This document shows, piece after piece, positions 11,653 to 23,914 of a DNA stretch of 64,000 bases. Source of the DNA: Paraspadella gotoi (taxonomy: Eukaryota > Chaetognatha); assembly GCA_051294375.1 (NCBI GenBank), contig CM119269.1, forward strand, positions 16,887,030 through 16,951,029, read 5' to 3'. Position 1 is the stretch's first letter. Each line of letters begins with the position of its first letter. The notes under the pieces are model-generated. The model had not been told where the DNA came from. It did not search any database and saw only the letters and a list, made by a program, of their open reading frames with translations. A program made the translations under genes and the position numbers.

Positions 11653-14600
11653 CAGAGATAGATTACATTGTTCTTCCTCTTAGTTAACGGTTCTCCACAG
11701 CAACGCGAAAAGTCCGTCCGTCCTTGATTTCAGTTAAATTTCACGAAAAACGTGAGTAGATTAATGATAAACATACATAATCTGGGCCACAAATTCTAAT
11801 TTTTTTATAATAAATTTATTAACGTAATTTTATTTTGACTCATATTAAATTTAAGCTGTTGCCTATTTCCTTTTTAGGTGTTTTGTGGCGGTCTGGACTG
11901 AAATCTCACAAGAAAAGATACAGATTCATCATATCGACAATTTAGTAACAATTTCTGGCTATCAAAATCACAACGCAAAATTTTTCTTGGCAAAAAAAAA
12001 ACAAAAAACTAAGTAAACGAAAGACGCAAATGAGCAACATAGCGACGGCAAAAAAAGAGAAAATAGCGGAATATAAAAAACAAAGGACCAGTCCAAGGAA
12101 GAGAATTAGCATCCAGTCCCTCTCTTGGAAAAGAATGAAAGGAAAGTTAAGCAAACCGAGTCAAGTTGAAAAAAAAAGGGAAATTCTCGAATTATTTTGT
12201 TTGACGAAAGTTTCAATATTTGACTCTCGCTCGAGTCTTTCGTTATTTTGAAGCGACGTAAAGTAAACTATTATTTTTTTTTTTGAGAACGATTTCCCGT
12301 GACTTAAATTGTTGTAGTATGCTTTAAAATTGAATTGTCCCGCTACGTGAAAAACAAAAAAACAAAAACGTTAAACAAATTAAACTATAAAACGCTCCAT
12401 TCACATTTCGCACGAAAAACCCTCGTGAATTTATTGTGATGTGCATCCTTGGCAATTGTTCGAAGCACTCTCTATTCTTTAACTTGTTATGCCTCGATGT
12501 CTCTCTCTCTATCCTACCCCAACCCCTCTCCTCTTTGCCCACCCGATTTTTCTTGCTTCCACTTCTCGACCCCTTACCCCCCCCTCCCTCCCAAACCACC
12601 CCATTCCCACCCAAACCACCCCAGCCCCATTTCGCTCCAGCTCTCATCTTTTCGATGGTTTTGAACTAAAACTCGAACGTGGTTTCGCTATGAGCCTCAA
12701 AAATAACAACAACAACAACAACAGAATCATTCAAAATATCCGATTGGGAACGGGACGAATATCTGTCAGTCTCCGAACAATGTTGGTCTTCAAATCGATC
12801 CCTGACCCGACCCTCCCCTACCACAACGCGACCTTACCTAAACTGACCTTGACTTGACCTAACTTTCCCCTTTTTAACAAAAAAAAAAGGGGTTTGTGAT
12901 CTGTGAAGAAAATCCATGTTCATGTTCAATGCGAAGTAAAAAAACTAATAACACCCAAAGATTTAAAACGTGAAAACGGACCATTCACGTATAAAGAGGA
13001 CGTCTTTAACGAAGAAACGGCCATAGCGTACCACCGAGATTAAATCGAAAAAGAAGGAAAAAAGAAAAACGATTTAACCCTAATTTTGATCGATGAATCA
13101 CTCGTTTTTACTCGAGAACCGAAACAAGTTTAATCCCACTACTGCACATTACTTTTTTTTTCTCTCTCTCTCTCTTTCAAAAATTTCATTTAAAAAAAAA
13201 ACGGAAAAAAATACCCCAAAAAATCCGTTTTGTTTGAAAGAGAAAGGATTCTTCGCGGTCAACGGTTTTTTTTTTAAATATGAAAAACGACGTTTGTCCG
13301 CGAAAGAATCTCTTTCTCCGAGCACCGTTAGTGCTGCAACAATAATAAATAACAACCAACAAGTACTATTTAATAAGGAAAAGTAGATTTTAGGCAACTT
13401 TGTTTCTCCAATACGCCGATCGTTCCTTTTTATCCCTCACGCCCGAACTGTAAACAGCTCGGGAATTATTTCTTCTTTTTTTTTTTATGTTTTCTTTTTC
13501 TCTTTTATAAAATTCTTCCCAAGTTTTTCTTGGAATATAAAATCGGTTCATGAGCCTTCGTTAGCGATGGAGGCGCGTCAGCCGAGAGAAGAACACCGGG
13601 TGGCAATATTGAAAAGCAAACTTTTGGATTTTCGTTGAAAACGAATTTTAAAATAATGTATTTTGGTGGCTGATATTGTGCGACGGGAAAAAAAAACTAA
13701 TCTGAGTAGTAAATTACTAAATACGGTTTTTGATATTGTAATGAATTGTTTACGTAAGTTTATATCTTAAGTGGTCAGGATGTTTAATGTTTTTTGTGTT
13801 TTTATTTTTTAGTTTTTTTTTTTTTTTTTTTTTGGTGAGAGAGCGAACGGCGCGTGAAAGATCTCCAGCGCCCGCGTGACCATTTTCCGACATAAGGGAG
13901 AACCAAACCCGAGTTTCCAACATGTGGCTTGGTCTGAGTAACTTCTGCGCGAATTATTAAAAATTAAAAAAAAAAAAAGAAATTGTCTGGGGGAAAATGG
14001 TCCTTCTCGAGCTGAAAAAAAAATATCTGAAAGTACAAACGTAAGTTCATGACTCAACTTTTCCTCCCGTCCATAATTTTAGTAAATTACAAAAAATTTA
14101 TTTTAGTCATTACAATTTTTTAAGAGCGCCCGTTGACGATGGATAGCAAAGGGATGATTGTGAATAATCATATCCCCCGAAAGGATGATAAATACACAGT
14201 ATTTCGCCATTTTCTTTTTGATAAAAAAAATTTCAGTTTAGCATAATCACTTTCATTGAGTATTTTGATAAGGCGTTCAATCTCGAATGAAAAGCTGATA
14301 TAGCAAAGTTTTCTTTGTGTCAAACTTACTTTTTTTTAACAGTAGATGATAATTCGTTTAATTTTTTTAAGACGCTTGAATATCCTTTTCACTCAGGCAT
14401 GACTTTTATTACTTGTTTTATCTGCATCTAATTATATCGACCTTTGTTACATTCCTTGAATGAATTTGGCAAGTTAAAGAATAAACTATACCTTAACATT
14501 ACTTGAATCGAATCAATTTGGGTTGTGTAGTCGAGTTAGTCATGAAAACAATCTTTTTTTTTATAATTCGCAAAATCTGAACTCTGAACCACAAGGAAAC

Positions 14601-15497
14601 CAAGTTAGTAATAGTATTTTTGGAATAGGAATTATACAAGTATTAAACTTACACGAAAAACGTCAAAAAAGAGGTATAAAATAATATAGAAAAGTTTAGA
14701 AAATCTTAATCAAACAACAAATGGTTAAAAGTTTTTGGTGTCATAATGAAATAACGGTGGGGTATTTAAACTTCTAAAACTAAATGATAAGCGATTCATT
14801 TTAAATTTATTACCGAGGAATCCCTCACAAAAAATTAATTCCATGTCTTTTGTTTTCTGTTATCACGGCTGGCTTTTAGCGGCCTCTAAAGCTATTCGAT
14901 TGAAGCTCGAATCCCTTTTTTTTTCCCTTTCTCTCACCAATCTGTCTTTTGATTAATGATTAAAGCTTATTGCTAAATTCTCAATCCTGAATACACTTTC
15001 GCGAACTACTTGGGATTCTAATCGTTTTAGGTTTTAAACGTAATCTAAGATTATTTTTTGTTCTTTTTTCTAATACGTGAAGCAAATCATTCAGATATAA
15101 AAGAAATCGAATTCGTGAGCATTTCGTCTTCACAATTGGCGAGAAAAGGCAAATTAAATACAAAAAATACGAGGAATCCCGTAGAAGAGAGCATCGAAGC
15201 CTGCTTTGTTATGCTCGCAAATATGACAAAAATTCCGCCTTATTTTCCAAAAGCGCCCAATTTCGGCTTAAATTCAGAATTAATTAATTTTTTCAATTCA
15301 AAGTTCAGGTTATTGGTTAGTAGCGGGGAGAGTTTAGGGATTAGGGTTAGAGTTATGAATTAGGAACAGAAACGGTGCGCTTTCGGAAAATAGCGTCAAA
15401 AATTCTAAGGGTTCTTAAGCGCACTCCCACTCTTTTTCGAAATTCCCTGAATGCTCTCTAGATACAACTTAGTCAAGTTTTAGAAACAACCGAGGGG

Positions 15498-15644
15498 TTA
15501 AATCGGGACAGAACCACCGCCGCCACCACCTCCATCGCCCTCTTCACCTCCGCCACCGCCTTTGCCACCCCCGCACCCATTTTCGACATCGTCGTCGTCG
15601 TCCTTCTCCACGCGCAAGAGCTGCTTGACGCTTTTCCACATCCC
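15498..15644 (-). CDS. Unrecognised six-exon gene, exon 6 (C-terminus)
   Basis: Acceptor TATCAACTGCAG, stop TAA at 15500-15498. Read from the first base (phase 0) it encodes GMWKSVKQLLRVEKDDDDDV, then ENGCGGGKGGGGGEEGDG and a Gly run ending SVPI. MWKSVKQLLR would sit just inside the membrane after exon 5. The Asp run and poly-Gly tail match triplet repeats in the DNA. Exon 5 leaves in phase 1, which would require one G fewer in the run of four G (sense) at the acceptor (15642-15645). Either that run is miscounted, another small exon intervenes, or exon 5 uses another donor. Confidence 0.5.
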   Translation of the reverse strand, partial: GMWKSVKQLLRVEKDDDDDVENGCGGGKGGGGGEEGDGGGGGGGSVPI

Positions 15645-15721
15645 CTGCAGTTGATAAACGAGTTTCGGTTTGGCGACGCCACAGGTAGAATGAAGCCTTT
15701 CAACAGCAAGATGGCGCCTGC

Positions 15722-15975
15722 GGGGGGGGGTGGGATAAAGAGAGAGGAGAGGGGAGGGAGAACAGAGGAAGAGGGGGGGGAGGGGGAGATGAGAGGAAAA
15801 AAGAGGGAGTTAGACGGAGAGAGTGAAAAAAGAGCGACATAGGGTTGGCAAATGAGGGAGGAAGGAGGAGGAAGAAAGGGAGAAGAGGGGAGGGAGGAAG
15901 GGGGAGGAGGGAGGAAGGGGAGGGAGGAAGGGGAGGGGGGAAGGAAGAAGGGAGGAGGGGGGGGAGGAGAGGCAA
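15722..15975 (+). repeat. Purine-only tract (GGGAGGAAGG)n
   Basis: Some 250 bases almost without pyrimidines, including G runs of 6-9. In the last intron of the six-exon gene, so pyrimidine-rich in the transcript, ending about 80 bases before the exon 6 acceptor. Confidence 0.85.
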
Positions 15976-16629
15976 GTAAAACTTACTTTAAGGTACTTAG
16001 CAAAAAATAAGTTTGTTTTTTTTAAAAAGAGTCATGCGCTCCTTCCTCTTTGTTATTCCTAAAGGGAGACACTCGAGAGATAAATTCACCGGAATAAATT
16101 CCGATCACCGACGGAACCGAGTTTATGGATTCACGTTTCCGTCACATTCACAGAGAAAACATCCACGAAAATGTTATTGCGATCGAAAATATAGAATGTA
16201 ATTGTGAATGTAGAAGAAACAAGAAAATAATTTGACTACGGAAACAATGACTACATATTTTTAAAATTAAATAATATTTCATTGACTAAAATGAAGAGAC
16301 GGCAAAACAATCAGTAATTATATGCTCCCTCTTCCGTGGGAAACTCCGAGTAACCAACATTCGAGCACTGCGCGAGAATGACTTACCTGCTTCGGCTCCC
16401 AAGACCCATGTAACCGATAAGTAGATTTTAGGACGCCATTTTTTTTTTCATTCCTTAAAAGCATACTCCATATTGTGCAAATATGTTTATTCTGCTTCAA
16501 CACTCCTCTATCATCTATAGAACAATGAAAAAAGGAATTTCGACCTCAACATTAAATAATACAATGGACAATTGGACATCGAACGCACGAACGCAATCGT
16601 TAATCAAGCCTTTGACCACTCAAACCCAC

Positions 16630-16847
16630 CTAATACGATCATGAGGGTGACTATGGTGAGGTCGTTTTCGGTGAAGCGGAAGAGAATACCCAGCGGCAGC
16701 AGGGTTCCGCCGGCGACGAGGCAGCTGACGGCGCTGAGCACGCAGCAGAAGTTGGCCGCCGTCTGCGCCGACAGCGCCAGCGTTCGCCACCGCGCCCGTA
16801 GCAGCGTGGTGAAGTTGAGAAGGGGCGCCTCCGCGAGTCGGTGAATC
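16630..16847 (-). CDS. Unrecognised six-exon gene, exon 5 (hydrophobic segments)
   Basis: Acceptor AATAAAG (weak; a CTCCCCTCCTAA tract lies upstream), donor TTAG|GTGGGT. Phase 2 in, phase 1 out. It encodes IHRLAEAPLLNFTTLLRARW, RTLALSAQTAANFCC, VLSAVSCLVAGGTLLPLGIL and FRFTENDLTIVTLMIVL. Two hydrophobic stretches (about FCCVLSAVSCLVAGGTLLPL and LTIVTLMIVL) are separated by a short charged loop (RFTEND), as in a membrane hairpin. The first is preceded by a basic stretch (RARWR), which favours a cytoplasmic N-terminus. Likely a small two-pass membrane protein. Several vertebrate TMEM families have this layout, but I cannot assign one. Confidence 0.65.
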
Positions 16848-17239
16848 CTTTATTTTTTTAGGAGGGGAGGGGACGGGGGAAAGTGGAGAATAAGTTTGAG
16901 GAGGTCTGGTAGATAGATAAGTGGAGTGTGAAAGGATTGACAAAGAGAAGAGAGATAGATAGATAGATAGATAATTGTACATGGACCTAGGTACCTTCTG
17001 CAAGAAGGACCTATAAGGTAACAGTGGGTCCGTTCATTTAAATTTCTTTAAAAGGTTTTACAGTTAAAAAGTCTACCAATCATTATCTGCTAAAGGTCGA
17101 TACTAATCATAAGTTAGTACTCAAAAACAAAAAAAGGAATTTTCGCCTTATAACCTACGAGCTACGCAAAAATGATTCATATTAAAATAACACATGAGAC
17201 ATTTAATGACTGGAACATTGTCATCGTCTAGGATTGTGT

Positions 17240-17240
<1 letters not shown>

Positions 17241-17271
<31 letters not shown>

Positions 17272-17315
17272 NNNNNNNNNNAGAGAAAGAGAGAAAGAGA
17301 GAAAGAGAGAGAGAG
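17241..17315 (+). repeat. (GA)n microsatellite with 10-N gap
   Basis: GA repeat broken by the N run 17272-17281. Confidence 0.9.
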
Positions 17316-17408
17316 ATGGAGTGATTCGGAGCTTTTGGTCTCCACAGATTCCGTATGACGTTGATTTATTGTTTATTAAGCCCGACCGGGAAAGTTTTAT
17401 GCTATTGT

Positions 17409-17438
17409 GACGTTACGTTACGTTACGTTCGTTACGTT
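17409..17438 (+). repeat. Short GTTAC tandem repeat
   Basis: Four to five copies of the pentamer GTTAC, the last separated by GTTC. Confidence 0.8.
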
Positions 17439-17639
17439 TTATAATCGGTACATGAATATAACTATTTCATTTTACTTGTGGAGAAGTATTGTTTTAGTTT
17501 TATGATACATATGATATTCATGTATAAAATTGTTTATGTTTATGTTCAATTGTTCATGTTTATATTTTGTCTATATTTGTTCCTGAATTTCTCTTTTTAT
17601 TAAATCGTATAAAAATAGTGTTAAGGATTGTTATACCAA

Positions 17640-17745
17640 TCTGAAATGGGTACCACCAATATTCAAAATTATCCATTCATTTAATAAATAAGCTATTTTG
17701 CCCCTGACTTTGTCAGGCTTTGGTGGTTTAAGGCCTGCATCACTC
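17640..17745 (+). repeat. Dispersed repeat, copy 1 (pairs with 34656-34755)
   Basis: About 100 bases from GGTACCACCAATATT through ATCCATTCATTTAATAAATA to GGCCTGCATCACTC match the reverse complement of 34656-34755 at roughly 85%. The two lie in unrelated contexts, so this is a real interspersed element. It contains a short TGACTTTGTCA palindrome. Confidence 0.65.
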
Positions 17746-18379
17746 TTTCTTTTTAGCCCCGGAATCTATTCTTTCTTATTTACCACTAACAAAACACGTT
17801 TCGCCTTCTGCCGCGAGCGAGAGCAAAACTAATTTATCGTTAATTCAAAAAAATTTTTAAAAAAGACAAAAAAAAAAGATAAACTGAAAAATTGCTTGTG
17901 GCTGCTCAGTCTCAGACGGTTCTTTGATTAAAACGGGACCAGATTTAAAGAGATATTAGAGCTGGAAAAGTTTATATTTAATCAATTTTAATTGTTTAAT
18001 TAGATTTATATTCGTTAATTAATACTTGTGACAACCCCCTCGTAGAAACAGCTTGGTCGTAAAATTAACACTTAAATCTGGATTCGATTATTCAGAATTC
18101 AGTCTATTCACTCTTTGTTTCTTTGCATTTAAAATTAAATTTAAAATTAATATTAATTAAACCCTATGGAATTTTCTTTTCAACTGGGACGCACGGAGTT
18201 TTAAAGTCTCGTCGCTGTTATATCAAACAGTCTTCGGTCCAAAAATACATTTAGATATATACACACATATTCATATATAAACCCAAATCAATCTTTATAA
18301 CGCTTTTTTTGCTTCGTATTTTGAAAAAAACTTGCATTTTAACTATTAACTATGATCTAATCAAACATTGTGGCAGCTA

Positions 18380-18620
18380 TGGTGGACTAAAACCCACCAA
18401 CCGTTCATCAGCGGCCATTGGTGCCGGAGGCAAGTCATTCGCCTCCCAACCCAAAGGTCCGGGGTTCTAGCCCGGTGGTCGTCTGGCAGTTAAGAGGGAC
18501 GGGGCGCTTAACCCGCCTGTAACATGGTGTTACAGCCTGATCCGAAGCTCAGGGACTGCTTATATTGAACGGTTCTATCACTAACTCATAACAATAATTA
18601 CTGTCTCTTCACAGCATGAC
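18380..18620 (+). mobile_element. tRNA-Gly-derived SINE
   Basis: The head at 18413-18478 resembles a tRNA-Gly(CCC). It has a CATTGGT start, a TCGCCTCCCAACCC anticodon region, and a perfect T-arm CCGGG-GTTCTAG-CCCGG (a 5-bp stem and 7-base loop) that doubles as a pol III B box. A non-tRNA body follows to about 18620. The tRNA is not intact (D-arm and anticodon stem do not fold cleanly), so this is a retroposed SINE, not a gene. It lies in intron 4 of the six-exon gene, in sense to the plus strand. Confidence 0.5.
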
Positions 18621-18702
18621 TTAGAGCTGCCTCACCGCTGTCCGTCCTCAGCCTCGTCTTAATGGTTAAGCAGGCCTTCTTTCCAACCCCCCTCCCACCG
18701 AC

Positions 18703-18891
18703 CTCCTAGATCCCCTCCCGGGGTCGGTCTGGCTTCGCCGGATGATGTTGTCGACGTCGCCGGTGGACTTGGCTTTGACGAGAGGCACCACCATCAGGTT
18801 GGGGCTGCTGAGGACGAAGTTGGGCTGAGAGTTGACGGAGACGAGGCTGCTGCTGGAGTTGGCGTCGATGAAGGCCTCGTTGAAGGAATCC
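18703..18891 (-). CDS. Unrecognised six-exon gene, exon 4
   Basis: Acceptor CCGTAG and donor GGAG|GTCGGT are weak, so both ends are provisional, but phase 2 in and out matches exons 3 and 5. It encodes DSFNEAFIDANSSSSLVSVN, SQPNFVLSSPNLMVVPLVKA and KSTGDVDNIIRRSQTDPGRG. Nearly every third codon position is G or C, the strongest coding bias in this part of the window, so the strand and frame are secure even if the edges are not. Ser/Asn-rich and probably a cytoplasmic linker. Not matched to a known family. Confidence 0.65.
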
Positions 18892-19239
18892 CTACGGAAT
18901 CGAGGGGCCTTCGTTTTCGCCTTTCCTTTCTTTTATCCAGTTTGTTTTACTTTTTTTTTTTGGTACTAATTTGATGTATAAAAGAGCATTATTATCAACA
19001 CGCTAAGTCTAAGAATAGATGAAATTATCCCATGTAATAGTCTGTAATAGTTTAATAGTTTTAAACTTTTTAAAAGATGTTTTTTTCTTCATTGAATAAA
19101 ATAAAACGTTGTAAAAAGAAAACTATTCTACCATTCTACTAATTTCGAAACAACGAAATGAAAAGGAAATTATCCAACAATTTTGATAAAACTATTGCGC
19201 CTATTGGCAACAAGGACAAGCCACTCCAAGACCGAAGAC

Positions 19240-19369
19240 CTTTTCGAGGATCCCGAATCCTTCTCCTCCAAATCTGGAGTCGAGACGCACATGATGTTCT
19301 CCAAAAAAGGTTTGGCGATGGAGATGTTCACGTCCGACTCCAGCGAAGTGAGGCCGACCTCCGTGGAAG
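19240..19369 (-). CDS. Unrecognised six-exon gene, exon 3
   Basis: A long pyrimidine tract and CACCTTTCCCCAG give a strong acceptor. Phase 1 in, phase 2 out at AAAAG|GTCTTC, a weaker donor. It encodes STEVGLTSLESDVNISIAKP, FLENIMCVSTPDLEEKDS and GSSK. The Ser/Glu-rich SSK/DSGSS stretch looks like a regulatory phosphorylation region (inference). The opposite strand is also open here, but has no comparable acceptor. The intron before this exon is about 6.9 kb, the longest in the gene. Confidence 0.55.
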
Positions 19370-22300
19370 CTGGGGAAAGGTGATGGGGTTGGGTTGGAAG
19401 AGAGAGAGAAAAAAGAGAAGGAGCAGATGTCTACTCTAGAGTCGTCTTTTTATATTTCTCTTCTAGTTATATAGATATGGAACCACTTCGTAGAGGACGC
19501 ATATCTGAAAGAAGAGAGCGAGGCGAAAGGAAGGAGAAACCATTTTCTTATATAATGATTCATGAAATGTAGTAGAGACGAGACTATGGATTACTTTGAA
19601 TATGAGTATGAGAGAGTAGGAGTGTTATGTCGAGGCATGTATAGAGGAATATAGAGAGGAAGAGAGAGAGAGAGAGAGGAGATGATCAGAGCCGTAGCAC
19701 GCAAGTAGAGCAGCCCCGAGAGAGTGAACGAAGAGTACGAGACGAGAGAGAGAGAGAGAGAGAGTATGAGAGTAGAGTATTGTACGATGTATGACGAAGG
19801 AGAGAAGGATGGTAGAAGGAGGAGAGAGGAGAGAGAAGAGAAAGGAGAGAGAGAGGAAGAGAGAGGAGGATGAAAAGGACGAAAGACGAATAGGCCGAAA
19901 ACATGATGTCAAGACTCTGGATAAAAAGGCGTTTGTTTAATTCCAGCAAGAAAACTCTTTGAGCGGAAACCGAAAAGCTGACCTTGCATCAGAAACACAC
20001 AAAAAGAAAACATAAGAAATTATAAAACACAGGAGAGTAAAAAAAAAGACACAGAAGAAGGAATTTATTACAGAGAGCAATGCACGAAGAAAGATATAAT
20101 CATAAGATAGCATAAAAGATATTAAGACTCTCTGGTAATTCTAGAAATTATAGTAAAGAAGTGTTTGTAGAGCAATATAATAAAAGAATTAGGTTCACGA
20201 AGAATATTGTTGCCCTGAGAGTAGTAGATACAATAATGCCAGGCGTTTATAATATATGAAGATAAGTGAAACCAAAAAAGAGCAGAAAAAATCCTTTAAA
20301 GATTTCGTTTGTAAGACACTAGGATAGACGCCTGTATTTACCTGACTATCGATGCCAGGGTGTGACGAGAAATGGACTGATTACATTACTATTTCAAGGA
20401 CCGTGGCTCAGCGCCTTCCATTATCTCACAAATCACTCGAATGAGTAATCATATGAGAGTTCTTGATTGAAAAGCTTTTTTCACTACTTTCAAAGGTGAA
20501 TTCACTCTAATTTGTATGCAAAATCTATTTGTATAATTATTCTGTACGCTTTCTTAACCCACCTTTAATATTAAGCCTTCTTTCCATATAAGTATGATAT
20601 GAGCCATAACTTGTATTTGCGTGATTGACATTATGTGTCCATATCAATTTATATGAGGTGATATTAAGTATTGAATTACATTAATATATCTGCCAGTTTT
20701 AGGCTCCTTTCGGTCTGTTTGAGTTCTATTACATTTTTTGAGCACTTGATGGCTTCATCCCGCGCCAAGACATCATGACGAGCGTTAGGTCTTCAGTGAG
20801 CATTGTACTCACGTGCTGTCCACCGCGTCGTTGAGCCCTCTGACTATTAGGTAGTAAAAAGCACCATCAGCGCCCACATCACCGTTCGCTTATCCCTCAC
20901 TCAAGACGTTCACTCCCGAGAGAGAGTGTTGACGAATCGACACCCTCGGTATACACACCTACCCTGGCGGGAACCGAACGGGTGAAGAACGGCCAGTGGC
21001 CACAGCCCGCCCTTGGGGGCACTCAGGCAAATACATCCGTCCTTAACGGGTCCATCTGATTCCAAGCCCCACGGAGGAGGAGAATCTCAACAGGTGATCT
21101 GAGTTCCACATTTGTGAGATCTATTTACGTATTGATTAATGTGAGACAAGGACACATGGTATTCATATTACTTTTCTGAGGTTTGCAACTCAATCGACTG
21201 AGTACGTCCTCTATTTATTAAGGTCCACCCACCCATCAATAGAGGTAGTACGGAAGCTGTAACTATTACGACTCGAGATGATTAATATTAAATATGCTAA
21301 TGTATAAGTCAAAACAACAAGTAATTGTACGAAATCAGTAAACATTAAAACGTACATCTATCATGATCGCCCATATCAGTATCTCTCAGCGGAGTCTACT
21401 ATAAATACTCCAGCTCTGCCTCTTGTTCTTCTCTCAAATGATATTCTTCCTGAGAGGTACTAGCGCTCACCCACTGACATATGCCATTCTATCATACCTT
21501 TCTACCGCTAGGTCGAGGGGTGTCCGAGAGCCCCCGTCGCACTACTAGGTAGTCTCAAAAAAAAAGAGTATTTTTGATTTTTCCGTAATATGTCCATTAA
21601 TATAATTTATAATTTTATTTTTATAGATCATTTAGAATCCATTACTCTATATAATAGCGAGCAAAGTAGACTTTGAGGACATAAAATCAGTTGCTTGTTT
21701 TCATGCCAATATATTTGTCTAAATCTAAAAAGTAGAATAAAAATATATAAATAATACAATAATCACCATTCAAAAAGAGATCACAATACACTCAGGAGAA
21801 AGAATATGACGATTGACTGGAATCGACGAAATAAGTTTAATTTGTGTATATAGCTGATAATAAGTGTTCTGTATTTGTTGTCTGAGACACACATAACATA
21901 CTGAAGAATCAAACGTATAAGAAATAAATTGTAGAGTATAATCCACAAATAAATATGTATAAAGTGATAATAATATATGAAAATAAAGTCGAGTATATAT
22001 TAATACTTAGACGCTAGTCGCTTGAGGACAAATCTTCTCATTATCATGTGATGAGCCGAGGTATCCCTGAATCTGGTCCACTCTAAAGATTTTAAAAATT
22101 AAAGATATAAAAATATGTGTAATTGTTTAAGCCTGTGCCACGTCCTCGTTGGGAAGGTCGATTTGCGCCTTGACTCCGGCACCTCATAAAGGGTACAAGT
22201 TGAATATATAACGTATTTCACAATATAGATTAATTACTAGAGTGTTTTTAGGAGGATGCGATATCACGAATATTTTTTGTCCACTTTGGAAAAGTAATTC

Positions 22301-22544
22301 TTTTAAAAATATTCGTTTGAGGGCATGTACTCTCTCCAAAATTTTTGACTCATCGCCCATATGAGTCCGTTGGCGGCTACCCACCCTAATAAGAGAGTGG
22401 ATGAACGGAAAAGAGGAAAAATTGGACGCCAAAAAAAAAGAAAATATCATAATGAACGAAGACAGAAAATCAGATCGTAACTTAAGATTTTGTCTTTTGT
22501 CAAATCCAGTATTTGATTGACGCATTTTCTGTCCTTATGGGAGG

Positions 22545-22591
22545 TCAATCTCTCTCTCTCTCTCTCTCCTCTCTCATCTCTCGTCATCTCT

Positions 22592-22625
<34 letters not shown>

Positions 22626-22626
22626 G
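22545..22626 (+). repeat. (CT)n microsatellite
   Basis: CT repeat with TCATCTCTCGTC interruptions. Confidence 0.9.
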
Positions 22627-22791
22627 CATTTTATGAAGCGTTTTCCAAACATTTACAAAAAAAAACAACAAAAAAACAACTCGTTTTGGTTTAATGTGGT
22701 TTTTTTTTCTCAAAACAAGAAACCGAAGTTGCGCTTGATGAGCGTCAAAATGTGAGAAGAAAATGTCATCGGCTTAAAAGGGGAGGGTTAG

Positions 22792-22792
<1 letters not shown>

Positions 22793-22846
<54 letters not shown>
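22793..22846 (+). repeat. (GA)n microsatellite
   Basis: Pure GA run. Confidence 0.95.
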
Positions 22847-22849
<3 letters not shown>

Positions 22850-22964
22850 AGAGAGAAGGGAGATATATTGGGGTTCCCTGTCGGGTTAAAGCCACCACCG
22901 CAGGACGACTAAGGCTCTCTCTTCAAAATTTTACAATACACATTACAGTGTAAAGGGAAAAGAA

Positions 22965-23013
22965 AGGAGAGGAGAGAAGGGAAGAGAGGAGGAAAGAGAA
23001 GAGGAGAGAGAGA

Positions 23014-23052
<39 letters not shown>

Positions 23053-23215
23053 NNNNNNNNNNNNNNNNNNNNNNNNNGAAGAGAGAGAGAGAGAGAGAGT
23101 AGAGAGAGAGAGAGAGAAAGGAGAGGAGAGAGAGAGAGACGAGAGAGAGAGAGAGGAGAGAGGAGAGAGGAGGAGAGGAGAGAGAGAGAGAGAGAGAGCG
23201 AAGGAGAGAGAAGCG
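22965..23215 (+). repeat. Compound (GA)n repeat with 25-N gap
   Basis: GA/GGA repeats on both sides of the gap 23053-23077. Confidence 0.9.
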
Positions 23216-23302
23216 ATGTGAAAAAAAGAAAGGCGATGTGATTTCGCGACGATCGAATTCTCGTGAGAACAGAACAGTCATAAAAAACAATATAAATAGC
23301 TG

Positions 23303-23304
23303 AG

Positions 23305-23395
<91 letters not shown>

Positions 23396-23400
23396 AAAAA
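23303..23400 (+). repeat. (GAAA)n microsatellite
   Basis: About 24 tetramer units. Confidence 0.95.
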
Positions 23401-23914
23401 AATAGAAAAAAACAGAAAAAAGAAAAAAATACGTACAAACAGAAAAAAAAAATGAAGAGTAAAAGGGAGAAAGATGCAACAAAAAGATTTAAAAAAAAAG
23501 AAAGAAAAATTTGGATAAAATTGTGAAAGAAAAATTGGATTTGAGGAGGAAAAAAAGCTTCGGGGAAAATGGAAAGCATCGCGACGTCGACCCAAAGGTG
23601 AAACTTTTCATTTTCGACTCATATTTTAACGTCAGTATTTAATATTTAAGTTTTAAGTTTTAAGTTGTAGAGCAACGCTGAAAATACTTTTTTTTTATCT
23701 TCTTTGATTGCAAATTATGCTTATTGACGATATTGACGACGGTAACATCACGCATAAAATGGGGTAAAACCGAAAAGGAATNNNNNNNNNNNNNNNNNNN
23801 NNNNNNGGCCGGCCAACGTTCCGGCAGCCGTCGAGTCGTCATTCGGATCCCGAGTTATGACCCGATGAATCGTGGGGAAAACAAAAGGGAAGAATCCTGA
23901 TTGATAAGTTTTTT

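Larger units (their letters stand above)
9961..15497. other. Intergenic stretch downstream of the six-exon gene
   Basis: AT-rich with poly-T/A runs, CT/GA repeats and a C-rich pyrimidine tract at 12490-12640. Short open frames (for example near 13090 and 13860) lack splice or codon support. Nothing else recognised. Confidence 0.55.
16848..18702. other. Intron 4 of the six-exon gene
   Basis: Contains a near-palindrome at 16987-17013 (AGGTACCTTCT/AGAAGGACCT), a GA repeat, the GTTAC repeat, dispersed repeat copy 1 and the SINE. No exon seen. Confidence 0.5.

Noticed and set aside
19183-19383. Plus-strand frame across the exon 3 region
   Set aside because: The minus strand has a far stronger acceptor and phases matching both neighbouring exons.
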